Source: DASVRA01 sp036388855
GTDB lineage: Bacteria; Pseudomonadota; Alphaproteobacteria; Caulobacterales; Caulobacteraceae
DNA: 64,000 nucleotides
Direction of reading: 5' to 3'
NCBI GenBank assembly: GCA_036388855.1
Contig: DASVRA010000019.1
Span: forward strand, 45,414 to 109,413
Below the pieces are notes generated by a model. The model saw nothing but the letters and a program-made list of their open reading frames with translations, did not search any database and was not told where the DNA came from. Positions within the stretch are counted from its first letter, which is position 1. Each line of letters starts with the position of its first letter. Below, piece by piece: positions 1 through 8,528 of this stretch. The position numbers were made by a program, and so were the translations under genes.

Positions 1-1
1 G

Positions 2-367
2 GTGGAGGATAACCGGCGGCTGGTGGTGAGCGGGCTGGAGGATTTCGCGGCGGGCTGGTTCGCGCGGGGGCGGTTGGTGTTCACCGGCGGGGAAAACGCC
101 GGCGGGTCGGCGCAGGTGGCGGCGCATGACGTGGGCGCAGCTGGCGTGGTGCTGGTGCTGCAGGAGCGGCCGGCGTTCGCGGTTGCGGCCGGTGATGGGT
201 TCGAGGTGCGGGCCGGGTGCGACAAGCGCTGGGGGACGTGCGGGGCGAAGTTCGCCAATACGATCAACTTCCAGGGGTTTCCGCATATTCCCGGGGACGA
301 CTTCCTGCTGGCGCGGGCGGCGGAGGGGGAAGTGAACGACGGCGGGTCGCGCGTGGGCGCGGCATAA
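2..367 (+). CDS. GTA gp13-like DUF2163/BR0599 protein, C-terminal part (5' end outside window)
   Basis: The last ~120 residues of a phage-tail/GTA protein of the DUF2163 (BR0599) family. In GTAs this protein belongs to the distal tail, just before the cell-wall peptidase and the tail tip. The diagnostic stretch is the Cys-containing block CDKRWGTCGAKF followed by NFQGFPHIPGDD. The family is normally about 290 residues, so the GTG at base 2 is unlikely to be the start and the gene is cut by the window edge. The next genes, an NlpC/P60 peptidase and a TIM-barrel tail-tip protein, keep the canonical GTA order gp13-gp14-gp15, which supports the call. Confidence 0.85.
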   Translation: MEDNRRLVVSGLEDFAAGWFARGRLVFTGGENAGGSAQVAAHDVGAAGVVLVLQERPAFAVAAGDGFEVRAGCDKRWGTCGAKFANTINFQGFPHIPGDDFLLARAAEGEVNDGGSRVGAA

Positions 368-370
368 ACT

Positions 371-516
371 CCCTTCCCCTCGATGGGGGAAGGGTCGGGG
401 ATGGGGTGTTCGCGCCGATGGCGCGTGAGGGACAGGCGTTTTTCCTCTCGCGCCATCTGCGGCGCCGATCTTGGCCACACCCTCACCCCTGCCCCTCTCC
501 CATCGAGGGAGAGGGG
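371..516. repeat. REP/BIME-like pair of GC-rich inverted repeats between GTA gp13 and gp14
   Basis: Two hairpins bracket the spacer. CCCTTCCCC (371-379) pairs with GGGGAAGGG (386-394), and CCCCTCTCCC (492-501) pairs perfectly with GGGAGAGGGG (507-516) around a 5-base loop. Between them CGCGCC (411-416) faces GGCGCG (420-425). Both outer hairpins carry the loop core TCGA. Small palindromes like these are typical dispersed extragenic repeats of high-GC alphaproteobacteria. There is no T-run, so they do not look like terminators. GTA genes are normally packed tightly, so this ~170-base spacer is likely an insertion. Confidence 0.6.
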
Positions 517-538
517 TTATTCTCAACGGAGCTCCAGA

Positions 539-1018
539 ATGCTTGCACAGGCGGACGGCCTGCGCGCGGTCACGCGCGCGGAAATCGTGGCGGCGGCGCG
601 GTCTTGGCTGGGGACGCCGTATCGGCACCAGGCGAGCGTGAAGGGGGTCGGGTGCGACTGCCTGGGGCTGGTGCGGGGGGTCTGGCGGGAGCTTTACGGC
701 TGCGAGCCGGAGGGGGCGCCGGCGTATCGGGCGGACTGGGCGGAGGTTTCCGGCGAGGAGACGCTGCTGGAGGCGGCGCGGCGGCATCTGGTGGAGCGGG
801 CGCTGCCTGAGTTCGCACTGGGGGATGTGGTGCTGTTCCGGATGGCGCCGGAGGCCTGCGTGAAGCACGCGGCGGTCGTGTCAGCGGTGGAGGCGAGCGA
901 GCCCGAGGCGCGGATCGTCCATGCCTATTGGGGGCGGGCGGCGGTGGAGAGTTGGCTGGGGCCGTGGTGGCGCAGGCGGCTGGTGGCGCGATTTGAGTTT
1001 CCTGGGGTGGCGGGCTGA
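539..1018 (+). CDS. GTA gp14-like NlpC/P60 cell-wall peptidase
   Basis: A 159-residue NlpC/P60 cysteine peptidase. In GTAs and tailed phages this tail protein locally cuts peptidoglycan during DNA delivery. The catalytic Cys is C41 in the block GCDCLGLV, with candidate His residues at H110 (KHAAVVS) and H128 (HAYWG). The reading frame stays open upstream to 383, but that part translates the palindromic repeat. The ATG at 539 has a GGAG seven bases upstream and gives the normal family length. The stop overlaps the next start (TGATG), so translation is coupled to the tail-tip gene. Confidence 0.88.
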   Translation: MLAQADGLRAVTRAEIVAAARSWLGTPYRHQASVKGVGCDCLGLVRGVWRELYGCEPEGAPAYRADWAEVSGEETLLEAARRHLVERALPEFALGDVVLFRMAPEACVKHAAVVSAVEASEPEARIVHAYWGRAAVESWLGPWWRRRLVARFEFPGVAG

Positions 1019-4000
1019 TGGCGCAGGTTGTCCTGTCTTCGATCGGCAGCGCGGTGGGCGGGCCGGTTGGGGGCGCGATCGGATCGACGCTGGGGCGGTA
1101 TGTCGACCGGCGGGCGATCGCTTCGCTAGCGCCGGCGCGGCAGGTGGGGCCGCGGCTGGAGGGGCTGCAGCTGACCTCGACGGCCGAGGGCGCGCCGATG
1201 GCGGCGGCGTTCGGGCGGGCGCGGGTGGCGGGCCAGGTAATCTGGGCGGCTCGGTTCAAGGAGGCGGCGGTCGAGGGGCGCGACGGCGGCGGCAAGGGCG
1301 GACCGCGGACGGTGGACTATGCCTATTCGCTAAGCTTTGCGGTGGCGCTGTGCGAGGGGCCGATCGATGGGATTGGGCGCATCTGGGCCGACGGCAAGCC
1401 GATGGACCAGGCGGGGGTGGCGCTGCGGGTGTATCTCGGGGACGAGGCGCAGACGCCCGATCCGCTGATCGAGGCGGTGGAGGGTCAAGCTCCCGCCTAT
1501 CGGGGGTTGGCGTATCTGGTGTTCGAGGATCTGGCGCTCGGCGCGTATGGTGACCGGCCGCCGCAGCTGATGGTGGAAGTGTTTCGAAGGCCGAAGCCCG
1601 CAGGCGCCGGACCGGCGCTGGAAGACCGGCTGACCGGGGTGTGCCTGATCCCCGGGGCGGGGGAGTTCGTCTATGCGACCGAGCCGGTGCTGCGGCGGCT
1701 ATCGGTGAGCCGGTTCGCCAGCGAGAATGTCAACAACCTGCAGGGGCGGCCGGACTTCCTGGTGTCGCTGGACCAGTTGATGGCGGCGGCGCCGAACCTG
1801 GAAGAGGTGACGCTGGTGGTCGCCTGGTTCGGGGACGATTTGCGGTGCGGGGAGTGTTCGATCCGGCCGGGGGTGGAGGCGGCGGACAAGGCGACGCTGC
1901 CGTTCGACTGGCGCGCGGGCGGGGTGGGGCGCGGCGAGGCGCGGCTGATCTCGCAGGTAGGCGGCGGACCGGCGTATGGCGGGACGCCGGCGGACCGGTG
2001 CGTGCTGCAGGCGATCGCGGCGCTCAAGGCGCGCGGGCTGAAGGTGACGCTGTATCCGTTCGTGATGATGGACGTGCCGCCGGGGAACGGGTTGGCCGAT
2101 CCGTATGGGGCGGGGGAGCAGGCGGCGTTTCCCTGGCGGGGGCGGATCACCTGCCATCCGGCGGCGGGGCAGGCGGGCTCGCCCGACAGGACGGCGGCCG
2201 CGGAGACGCAGGTGGCGGCGTTCTTCGGCGAAACGACGGCGGAGGATTTCACGCCGGACGCTTCGGGTGTGGCCTACGACGGGCCCGACGAGTGGGGCTT
2301 CCGACGGTTCATCCTGCACTACGCGCACCTGGCGCACGGGTCGGGGGGCGTGGACGCTTTCCTGCTGGGTTCGGAGCTGCGCGGCCTGACGACGGTGCGG
2401 GACGGGGCGTCGAGCTATCCGGCCGTAACGGCGCTGAAGGACCTGGCGGCGGAGGCGCGGGCGGTGCTCGGGTCGGAGGTGGCGCTGTCTTACGCGGCGG
2501 ACTGGAGCGAATACTGCGGGCACAGGCCAACTGACGGTTCGGGCGATGTGCATTTTCACCTCGACCCCTTGTGGGCCGACGGCAGCATCGATTTCGTCGG
2601 GGTGGATTGGTATCCGCCGTTGACCGATTGGCGCGACGGGCGCGCGCATCTGGACGCCGCGGAAGGGTGGCAGGGGCCGCGCGATCTCGCCTACCTCGGC
2701 GATCGGGCGGCAGGGGGCGAGGGGTTCGACTGGTATTACGCGTCCGAAGCCGACCGGCTGGCGCAGACGCGGACGGCGATCACCGATCCTGGCGGCTATG
2801 GTGAGCCGTGGGTGTTCCGGGTCAAGGATCTGAGGAGCTGGTGGGAGAACCCGCATCACGACCGGCCGGGCGGGGTGCGGGTGGCTTCGACCACGGCTTG
2901 GGCGGCTCGGAGCAAGCCGGTGCGGCTGGTGGAGGTCGGCTGCCCGGCGGTGGACAAGGGCGCCAATTCGCCGAACCTGTTCTTCGATCCGAAGAGCGCC
3001 GAGAGCGCGTTGCCGCCGTTCTCCAGGGGGGCGCGGGATGACCTGCAGCAGCGGCGGGCGCTGGAGGCGTGGTTCGCGCACTTCGGCGAAGCGGCGAACA
3101 ACCCGGTGTCGCCGGTCTATGGCGGGCAAATGGTGGCGGGGCTGTCGGCCTGGTGCTGGGACGCGCGGCCGTATCCGGATTTTCCGGCGCGGGCGGAGGT
3201 GTGGAAGGACGCGCCGAACTGGCGCCTCGGGCACTGGCTGAACGGGCGGCTGGGAGCGGCGGGGCTGCCGGAGCTGGTGGCGGCGTTGGCCGAGCGCGGG
3301 GGCGTGGAGGTGAACGCGGGCGGGCTGGAGGGCTCGGTCATCGGGTTCGTGGTCGAACGGCCGATGCGGCTGCGCGACGCCATTGCGCCGCTGGGGACGA
3401 CTTATGCGTTCGACGGGTGCGAGCGCGGGGGCGAAGTGGCGTTCCTGATGCGGGACGCGGCGGCGGGCGCGGAGGTCACGGCTGCGGAGTTGGCGCTGCC
3501 GGAGGATCGAGAGGCGCCGGCGCGGGAGGCGCGGACGCTGGAGCCGTCGCCGGACGAGGTGCGGGTGCGCTTCATCGACGAGGGCGCGGATTACCAGACG
3601 GGCGCGGTCGTGGCGCGCGTGGATGCGGAGAACGGCGGGGGCGGGGCGGACCTCGACCTGCCGATCGTGATGCAGGCGGGCGAGGCGGAGGCCGCCGGCT
3701 GGCGGGCGCTGCGAATGGCGGACGCGCGGGAGGCGGTGACGCTGCGGGTGGGGCCGCTCGTGGCGCTGTCGCTGGAGCCGGGGGACGTGGTGACGGTGGA
3801 GGGCTCGCCCTCACTGTGGCGAGTGGAGCGGGCGGTCGCGGACGAGGAGCCGCGGCTGGAGCTCAGCCGGGCCGAGGCGCCCGAGGCGAGCGACCCGCCG
3901 CTGGACTGGCGCTCGTCGCCACCGGTCGAGGTGGCGGGACCGCCGGCGTTGCAGTTGCTGGATTTACCGCCGTTGGCCGGATTTGAGGCGGACGCGCGGC

Positions 4001-4866
4001 CGCTGGCGGCGCTGGCGGTTGAGCCGTGGCGGGCGCAGGACCTGTATGCGGGCGCTTCGGCGGCGGCGTCGACGCGGCGGGCAACAGCCAGCGCGGCGGC
4101 GGTGGTCGGCGAGACCCTGAACGTCCTGGCGAAGGGGCCGCTGCATCGCTGGGACGAGGCGGCGCGGCTCTTGGTGAGGCTCGCGGGCGGGCGGCTGGAG
4201 AGCCGTTCGGAGGCCGAGGTGCTGGCGGGCGCCAACGCGGCGGCGGTGCTGACGCCTTCGGGCGAGTGGGAGGTCGTGCAGTTCCTGAACGCGCAGCTGG
4301 TAGCGGCGGACACCTATGAGCTCAGCGGCCTGCTGCGTGGGCAGATGGGCACCGACGCAGCGATGGCGGAGGAAACGCCGGCGGGGGCGGCCTTCGTGCT
4401 GCTGACGCGCGAGCTGGCGCGGGCGGAGGTCGGCCTAGCGGAGCGGGGCCTGCCGCTGCTGTGGCGCACCGCACCCGCGGGCGCGCCGCCAGGCGGGCTG
4501 GCCTCTACCGAGGCGGCGTTCACTTGGAGCGGCCTGCATTATCGCGCGTTCGCCCCGTCACACTTACGCGCCGAGCGGCGGGCGGATGGTGACGTTCAGA
4601 TCACCTGGGCGCGTCGCGCCCGCATCGGCGGCGACAGCTGGGAAGCCGAGCCTCCCCTGTCGGAGGAACGGGAGGCGTATCTGGTGGAGGTGCTGGACGG
4701 CGACGAAGTGGTGCGGACGGCGGAGACAGCAACGCCGGCCTTCACCTACTCTGCGGCGGCGCAGACCGCCAACTTCGGCGGTCCCGCGCCCGAGCCGCTG
4801 TCGTTGAGCGTGCGGCAGTGGTCGGCGGTGTATGGCTGGGGAACCCCCACTAAACGTGCCGCTTGA
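1018..4866 (+). CDS. GTA gp15-like tail tip / host-specificity protein with TIM-barrel-like domain
   Basis: A 1282-residue protein at the 3' end of the GTA cluster, of the size and position of gp15 (glycoside-hydrolase TIM-barrel-like tail protein, GTA_TIM plus phage-tail_3 regions). The N-terminal ~100 residues are Gly/Ala-rich and resemble a membrane-active or assembly segment. The middle (about residues 400-720) has TIM-barrel-like blocks such as DAFLLGSELRGLT and IDFVGVDWYPPLTDW. The C-terminal third resembles tail-fibre hub domains. It probably recognises the recipient cell or its envelope. It is intact, with no frameshift visible. No structural or capsid genes follow, so the GTA cluster ends here. 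Confidence 0.88.
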   Translation: MAQVVLSSIGSAVGGPVGGAIGSTLGRYVDRRAIASLAPARQVGPRLEGLQLTSTAEGAPMAAAFGRARVAGQVIWAARFKEAAVEGRDGGGKGGPRTVDYAYSLSFAVALCEGPIDGIGRIWADGKPMDQAGVALRVYLGDEAQTPDPLIEAVEGQAPAYRGLAYLVFEDLALGAYGDRPPQLMVEVFRRPKPAGAGPALEDRLTGVCLIPGAGEFVYATEPVLRRLSVSRFASENVNNLQGRPDFLVSLDQLMAAAPNLEEVTLVVAWFGDDLRCGECSIRPGVEAADKATLPFDWRAGGVGRGEARLISQVGGGPAYGGTPADRCVLQAIAALKARGLKVTLYPFVMMDVPPGNGLADPYGAGEQAAFPWRGRITCHPAAGQAGSPDRTAAAETQVAAFFGETTAEDFTPDASGVAYDGPDEWGFRRFILHYAHLAHGSGGVDAFLLGSELRGLTTVRDGASSYPAVTALKDLAAEARAVLGSEVALSYAADWSEYCGHRPTDGSGDVHFHLDPLWADGSIDFVGVDWYPPLTDWRDGRAHLDAAEGWQGPRDLAYLGDRAAGGEGFDWYYASEADRLAQTRTAITDPGGYGEPWVFRVKDLRSWWENPHHDRPGGVRVASTTAWAARSKPVRLVEVGCPAVDKGANSPNLFFDPKSAESALPPFSRGARDDLQQRRALEAWFAHFGEAANNPVSPVYGGQMVAGLSAWCWDARPYPDFPARAEVWKDAPNWRLGHWLNGRLGAAGLPELVAALAERGGVEVNAGGLEGSVIGFVVERPMRLRDAIAPLGTTYAFDGCERGGEVAFLMRDAAAGAEVTAAELALPEDREAPAREARTLEPSPDEVRVRFIDEGADYQTGAVVARVDAENGGGGADLDLPIVMQAGEAEAAGWRALRMADAREAVTLRVGPLVALSLEPGDVVTVEGSPSLWRVERAVADEEPRLELSRAEAPEASDPPLDWRSSPPVEVAGPPALQLLDLPPLAGFEADARPLAALAVEPWRAQDLYAGASAAASTRRATASAAAVVGETLNVLAKGPLHRWDEAARLLVRLAGGRLESRSEAEVLAGANAAAVLTPSGEWEVVQFLNAQLVAADTYELSGLLRGQMGTDAAMAEETPAGAAFVLLTRELARAEVGLAERGLPLLWRTAPAGAPPGGLASTEAAFTWSGLHYRAFAPSHLRAERRADGDVQITWARRARIGGDSWEAEPPLSEEREAYLVEVLDGDEVVRTAETATPAFTYSAAAQTANFGGPAPEPLSLSVRQWSAVYGWGTPTKRAA

Positions 4867-4941
4867 GCGGGTGTGGCATTTCAGCCACACTGCCTCTTGC
4901 CTTGACCCCGGCGCAGCCTACCTGAGACAGCGGGGAATCCG

Positions 4942-5916
4942 TTGTCTCTGAAGGCCATGGCGCAACAGGATCTGTATCAGGAGCTTGGGGTCTCCCGCTC
5001 GGCGAGCGCGGAGGAGGTGCGGCGCGCGTTCCGTAAACTGGCCAAGGAGCTGCATCCGGACAAGAACCCTGGGGACAAGAAAGCCGAGGAGCGGTTCAAG
5101 AAGGTGTCGGCGGCATTCGACATCCTAGGAGATCCAGACAAGCGGAAGAAATACGACCGGGGGCAGATCGACGCCAATGGGCACGAGACCATGGGGCCTG
5201 GGTTTGATCCGTTCAGCCGTGGCGGTGGCGGGGGGACGCGGCGGCAGGGGCCTTGGGACCGGGCCGAGGAGATGCAGTTCGAAGGCGTCGATCTCAACGA
5301 CATCCTGGGGGAGATGTTCGGCGGCGGCGGCGGCCGGCCTGGACGTGGCGGCGGGCGGCGCGGGGGCTTCGGCGGCGGGTTCGAGGCGCGCGGGGCGGAC
5401 GTGCGGGCGACGCTGCGCATCGATCTGGAGGACGCGATCGCGGGGGGTACCAAGCGGATCGCATTCTCGGACGGGCGGACGCTGGATGTCGCCATCCCCA
5501 AGGGCGCGCGCGAGGGGCAGGTGCTAAGGCTCAAGGGCCAGGGGGCGCCCGGACGCGCGGGGCCGGGCGATGCGTTGATCGAGATCGAGGTCGCGCAGCA
5601 TCCAGTCTACCGGCGCGAGGACGACAAGCTGGTGATGGACCTGCCGGTCACCGTCTATGACGCGGTGCTGGGGGGCAAGGTGGAGGCGCCGACGCCGGAC
5701 GGGCCGGTGACGCTCACGGTGCCCAAGGGGGCGAACACGGGAACGACCCTGCGGCTGAAGGGGCGGGGGCTGCCTGATCCGCAGACCGGGCGGCGCGGGG
5801 ACCTGTTGGCGCGGTTAGCCGTTACACTTCCGGATGGTTCGGATGGCGCGCTGGAGAGCTTTTGCGAGAGTTGGCGGCGGGAGCGGCCTTACCGGCCGCG
5901 GCGGCGGGGCGGCTAA
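4942..5916 (+). CDS. DnaJ-like class B co-chaperone (CbpA type)
   Basis: A J-domain protein (324 residues) that should stimulate DnaK ATPase. The J-domain spans about residues 9-72 with the obligatory HPD at 38-40. A Gly/Phe/Arg-rich linker (about 90-150) follows, then the two beta-barrel substrate-binding domains with no CxxCxGxG zinc repeats, which makes it class B. Start choice is uncertain. TTG 4942 has GGGGA five bases upstream. ATG 4957 is closer to homologues, but only AAGG lies directly before it. The upstream neighbour is the GTA tail gene and the downstream one a PepSY protein, so there is no chaperone operon here. Confidence 0.85.
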   Translation: MSLKAMAQQDLYQELGVSRSASAEEVRRAFRKLAKELHPDKNPGDKKAEERFKKVSAAFDILGDPDKRKKYDRGQIDANGHETMGPGFDPFSRGGGGGTRRQGPWDRAEEMQFEGVDLNDILGEMFGGGGGRPGRGGGRRGGFGGGFEARGADVRATLRIDLEDAIAGGTKRIAFSDGRTLDVAIPKGAREGQVLRLKGQGAPGRAGPGDALIEIEVAQHPVYRREDDKLVMDLPVTVYDAVLGGKVEAPTPDGPVTLTVPKGANTGTTLRLKGRGLPDPQTGRRGDLLARLAVTLPDGSDGALESFCESWRRERPYRPRRRGG

Positions 5917-5986
5917 ATCGTCGCACAACGGTCTCCGAAGGCGGTGTTCAGGCGACATTCAGCGCCGGAGGCCTAATTATCCCTCC

Positions 5987-6436
5987 ATGAGACGCGGACT
6001 CTTCCCATTGGTTTTGGCGGTGCTGGCGCTGAGCGCGCCGGCGATCGCCGACGCGCGCCCCGGCCACGGCGGCGGGGGCGGGCGAGAAAAGCCGCGCGCG
6101 GAACGACAGCGGGACGACGGGCGCCGGCAGAGGGGGCGCGAGGGGCCGCGAGACTTCCGCGCCCCCGCGCCGCCCTACAACTCGCTGGGTGAGGGCTGGC
6201 GCGAGCAGCAGGACGAGGCGCGGCGGGGCGTGCGCCAAGGCGGCTACCGGCCGCTGGCGCAGGTGCTGGGCGACCTGCAGCGGCGCAATCCAGGGCGGCA
6301 GCTGGATGCGGGGATCGAGCGGGGTTTCAACGGGCAGCCGGTCTACCGGGTGCGCTGGGCGGCGCGCAACGGGCGCCGGATCGACTACATCGTGGACGCG
6401 CGCACGGGCGCGATCCTCAGGGCCGAAGGGCAATAG
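5987..6436 (+). CDS. Secreted PepSY-domain protein
   Basis: 149 residues. An N-terminal signal peptide (about residues 1-20) is followed by a very basic, Arg/Gly-rich stretch and a C-terminal PepSY-like domain ending in VDARTGAILRAEGQ. Such proteins are periplasmic and often sit next to PhoPQ-type two-component genes, as here, where the response regulator starts five bases after the stop. A role in sensing or modulating that system, or in inhibiting a protease, is inferred from the neighbours only. Confidence 0.7.
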   Translation: MRRGLFPLVLAVLALSAPAIADARPGHGGGGGREKPRAERQRDDGRRQRGREGPRDFRAPAPPYNSLGEGWREQQDEARRGVRQGGYRPLAQVLGDLQRRNPGRQLDAGIERGFNGQPVYRVRWAARNGRRIDYIVDARTGAILRAEGQ

Positions 6437-6441
6437 CGACC

Positions 6442-7122
6442 ATGAGAATCCTGCTCGTCGAAGATGATCCCGACCTGTCGCGGCAGCTGAAGTCGGCCCT
6501 GTCCGACGCCGACTACGCGGTGGACCACGCGCCGGACGGCGAGGAGGCGCACTTCCTCGGCGACACCGAGCCGTACGACGCGATCATCTTGGACCTCGGC
6601 CTGCCGAAGATCGACGGGGTGTCGGTGCTGGAGCGCTGGCGACGCGACGGAAAGGCCACGCCGGTGCTGATCCTGACAGCGCGCGGGGCGTGGAGCGAAA
6701 AGGTCGCCGGCTTCGATGCCGGAGCGGACGACTACCTGACCAAGCCGTTCCATACCGAGGAGCTGCTGGCGCGGCTGCGGGCGCTCTTGCGCCGTTCGGC
6801 CGGCCATGCGTCGCCGGCCTTGGTGTGCGGGGGCCTCAGACTCGATCCGCGCGCGGCGCGGGCGTCGGTGAATGGGGAGCCCTTGAAGCTGACCTCGCTG
6901 GAGTACCGGCTGCTGCACTACTTGATGATGCACCAGGGGCGGGTGATCAGCCGCACCGAACTGGTCGAGCACCTGTATGACCAGGACTTCGACCGTGACT
7001 CCAACACCATCGAGGTGTTCATTGGGCGGCTGCGGAAGAAGATCGGGCCCGACCGGATCGAGACGGTGCGCGGCCTGGGCTACCGCCTCACCGCGTTGCA
7101 GGGCGAAGCGGCCGCCGCGTGA
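6442..7122 (+). CDS. OmpR/PhoP-family response regulator
   Basis: 226 residues. A receiver domain with acidic pocket E7-D8-D9, phosphoacceptor D51 (LDLGLP) and switch Lys in LTKPF is followed by an OmpR-type winged-helix DNA-binding domain ending GLGYRLTALQG. Its stop overlaps the GTG start of the kinase gene by four bases (GTGA), so the pair is translationally coupled. Sequence style matches PhoP/FeuP-type regulators, which in alphaproteobacteria often govern envelope genes. The specific target is unknown. Confidence 0.92.
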   Translation: MRILLVEDDPDLSRQLKSALSDADYAVDHAPDGEEAHFLGDTEPYDAIILDLGLPKIDGVSVLERWRRDGKATPVLILTARGAWSEKVAGFDAGADDYLTKPFHTEELLARLRALLRRSAGHASPALVCGGLRLDPRAARASVNGEPLKLTSLEYRLLHYLMMHQGRVISRTELVEHLYDQDFDRDSNTIEVFIGRLRKKIGPDRIETVRGLGYRLTALQGEAAAA

Positions 7123-8498
7123 AGCCGATCTGGCTGTTGCAGCCCTCGCTGGTCCGCCGCCTTGTGCTGCTGGCGGCGGGCTGGAGCCTGCTGGTCCTGA
7201 TCGCGACGGGGCTGGCGCTCACGGCCTTCTTCAACCAGGCGGCAATAAGCCGGTTCGACCAGGGCCTGCGGGACCTGGCGGACGGTTTGTATGCTGGCAC
7301 GGCGGTGAGCGACACCGGCGAGGTGATCGCGCCAGCGCTGACCGACGCGCGGGCGGTGCGGGCCTATTCCGGCAAGTATTGGCAACTGGCTGAGCCGGGG
7401 CCGGGGCCGGGGGGCAAGCTGCGCTGGCTGGTGCGGTCGCGCTCCCTCTGGGACTCGGCGCTGGCCGGACCGCCGGACTTAGGTGAAATGCGGATGGGCC
7501 AGCCGTTGTTCTATGACACGGTGGGGCCGCTGAAGGAGCCGCTCCGGGCCGTGGCGCTGAGCACCCGGCTGCCAGGGCGGCCGACACCGGTGGTGTTCAT
7601 GGCGGCGGAGGACCGGCGGCCGGTGGACCGGGACTTGCGGAGTTTTGCGCTTAGGACCGCCGCGGCGCTGGTGATCCTGGGGTTCGGCATCATCACGGCG
7701 GTGATCCTCCAAGTCCGATTCGGGCTGCAGCCGCTGTTCCGGCTGCGGCGCGAGGTGATCGGGGTGCGCAAGGGGCGCAAGGACCGGCTGGAAGGCAGCT
7801 ATCCGGCCGAACTGGCGCCGCTGGCGGGAGAGCTGAACGCGCTGCTCGCGCATAACGAAGAGGTGGTGGAGCGGCAGCGCACGCACGTCGGCAACCTGGC
7901 GCATGCGCTGAAGACGCCGCTGTCGGTGATGCTGGAGGAGGCGCGGCGGTCGAAAAGCCCACTTTCGGAAGTGGTGATCCGGCAGGCGGAGACCATGCAC
8001 ACCCAAGTGGACCACCACTTGCGCCGGGCGCGGTCGGCGGCGCGGTCGGAGGGCTCGCGCGAGCGGACGCCGGTGGCGGAGGTGCTGGATGAGCTGGCGC
8101 GGACGCTGGAGCGGATTTTCCGCTCGCAGGGCGTGGAGATCGACTGGAACGCGCCGGACGACCTCGCTTTCCAAGGCGAGCGGCAGGACTTCCTCGAAAT
8201 CGCGGGCAACGTGCTGGAAAACGCCTGCAAGTACAGCGGCGGGCGAGTGCGGGCGCGAGCGGAGGGGACCGCCGCCGAGCGGATGCGGCTGGTGGTCGAG
8301 GACAACGGGCCGGGCTTGCCGCCGGAGCGGCGAGACCTGGTGCTCAAGCGTGGTTCGCGGCTGGATGAGACCGCGCCGGGTTCGGGCCTGGGTTTGTCGA
8401 TCGTCGACGACCTGGCGCGGGCCTATGGCGGCTCGGTGGCGTTGGGAGACGCGGCGCTGGGCGGGCTGAAGGTGACGGTAGAGTTGCCGCGCGCCTGA
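7119..8498 (+). CDS. PhoQ/FeuQ-type sensor histidine kinase
   Basis: 459 residues. Two membrane segments (about 15-35 and 165-190) enclose a ~130-residue periplasmic sensor domain, followed by a HAMP-like linker. The dimerisation helix carries the phosphorylated His H262 in NLAHALKTPLS, and the ATPase domain has N-box NVLENACKYS, DNGPGLP and GSGLGLSIV. It starts at GTG 7119 inside the stop of the response regulator, its evident partner. The ligand cannot be read from the sequence. The upstream PepSY protein may contribute to sensing. Confidence 0.92.
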   Translation: MKPIWLLQPSLVRRLVLLAAGWSLLVLIATGLALTAFFNQAAISRFDQGLRDLADGLYAGTAVSDTGEVIAPALTDARAVRAYSGKYWQLAEPGPGPGGKLRWLVRSRSLWDSALAGPPDLGEMRMGQPLFYDTVGPLKEPLRAVALSTRLPGRPTPVVFMAAEDRRPVDRDLRSFALRTAAALVILGFGIITAVILQVRFGLQPLFRLRREVIGVRKGRKDRLEGSYPAELAPLAGELNALLAHNEEVVERQRTHVGNLAHALKTPLSVMLEEARRSKSPLSEVVIRQAETMHTQVDHHLRRARSAARSEGSRERTPVAEVLDELARTLERIFRSQGVEIDWNAPDDLAFQGERQDFLEIAGNVLENACKYSGGRVRARAEGTAAERMRLVVEDNGPGLPPERRDLVLKRGSRLDETAPGSGLGLSIVDDLARAYGGSVALGDAALGGLKVTVELPRA

Positions 8499-8528
8499 GC
8501 TTTGGCGAAGCCTTAACCGGCGTTGACC

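Noticed and set aside
1699..3234. 511-codon open frame on the minus strand
   Set aside because: It is a shadow of the GTA tail-tip gene: Arg/Pro-rich composition, no start context, and the plus-strand protein is clearly the real one.
1..4866. Prophage remnant
   Set aside because: The gene order and families match a conserved GTA tail module, and no integrase, lysis or capsid genes lie downstream.
4840..4870. GGAAC at the end of the GTA tail-tip gene as an EcfG promoter for dnaJ
   Set aside because: No CGTT occurs 16-17 bases downstream.
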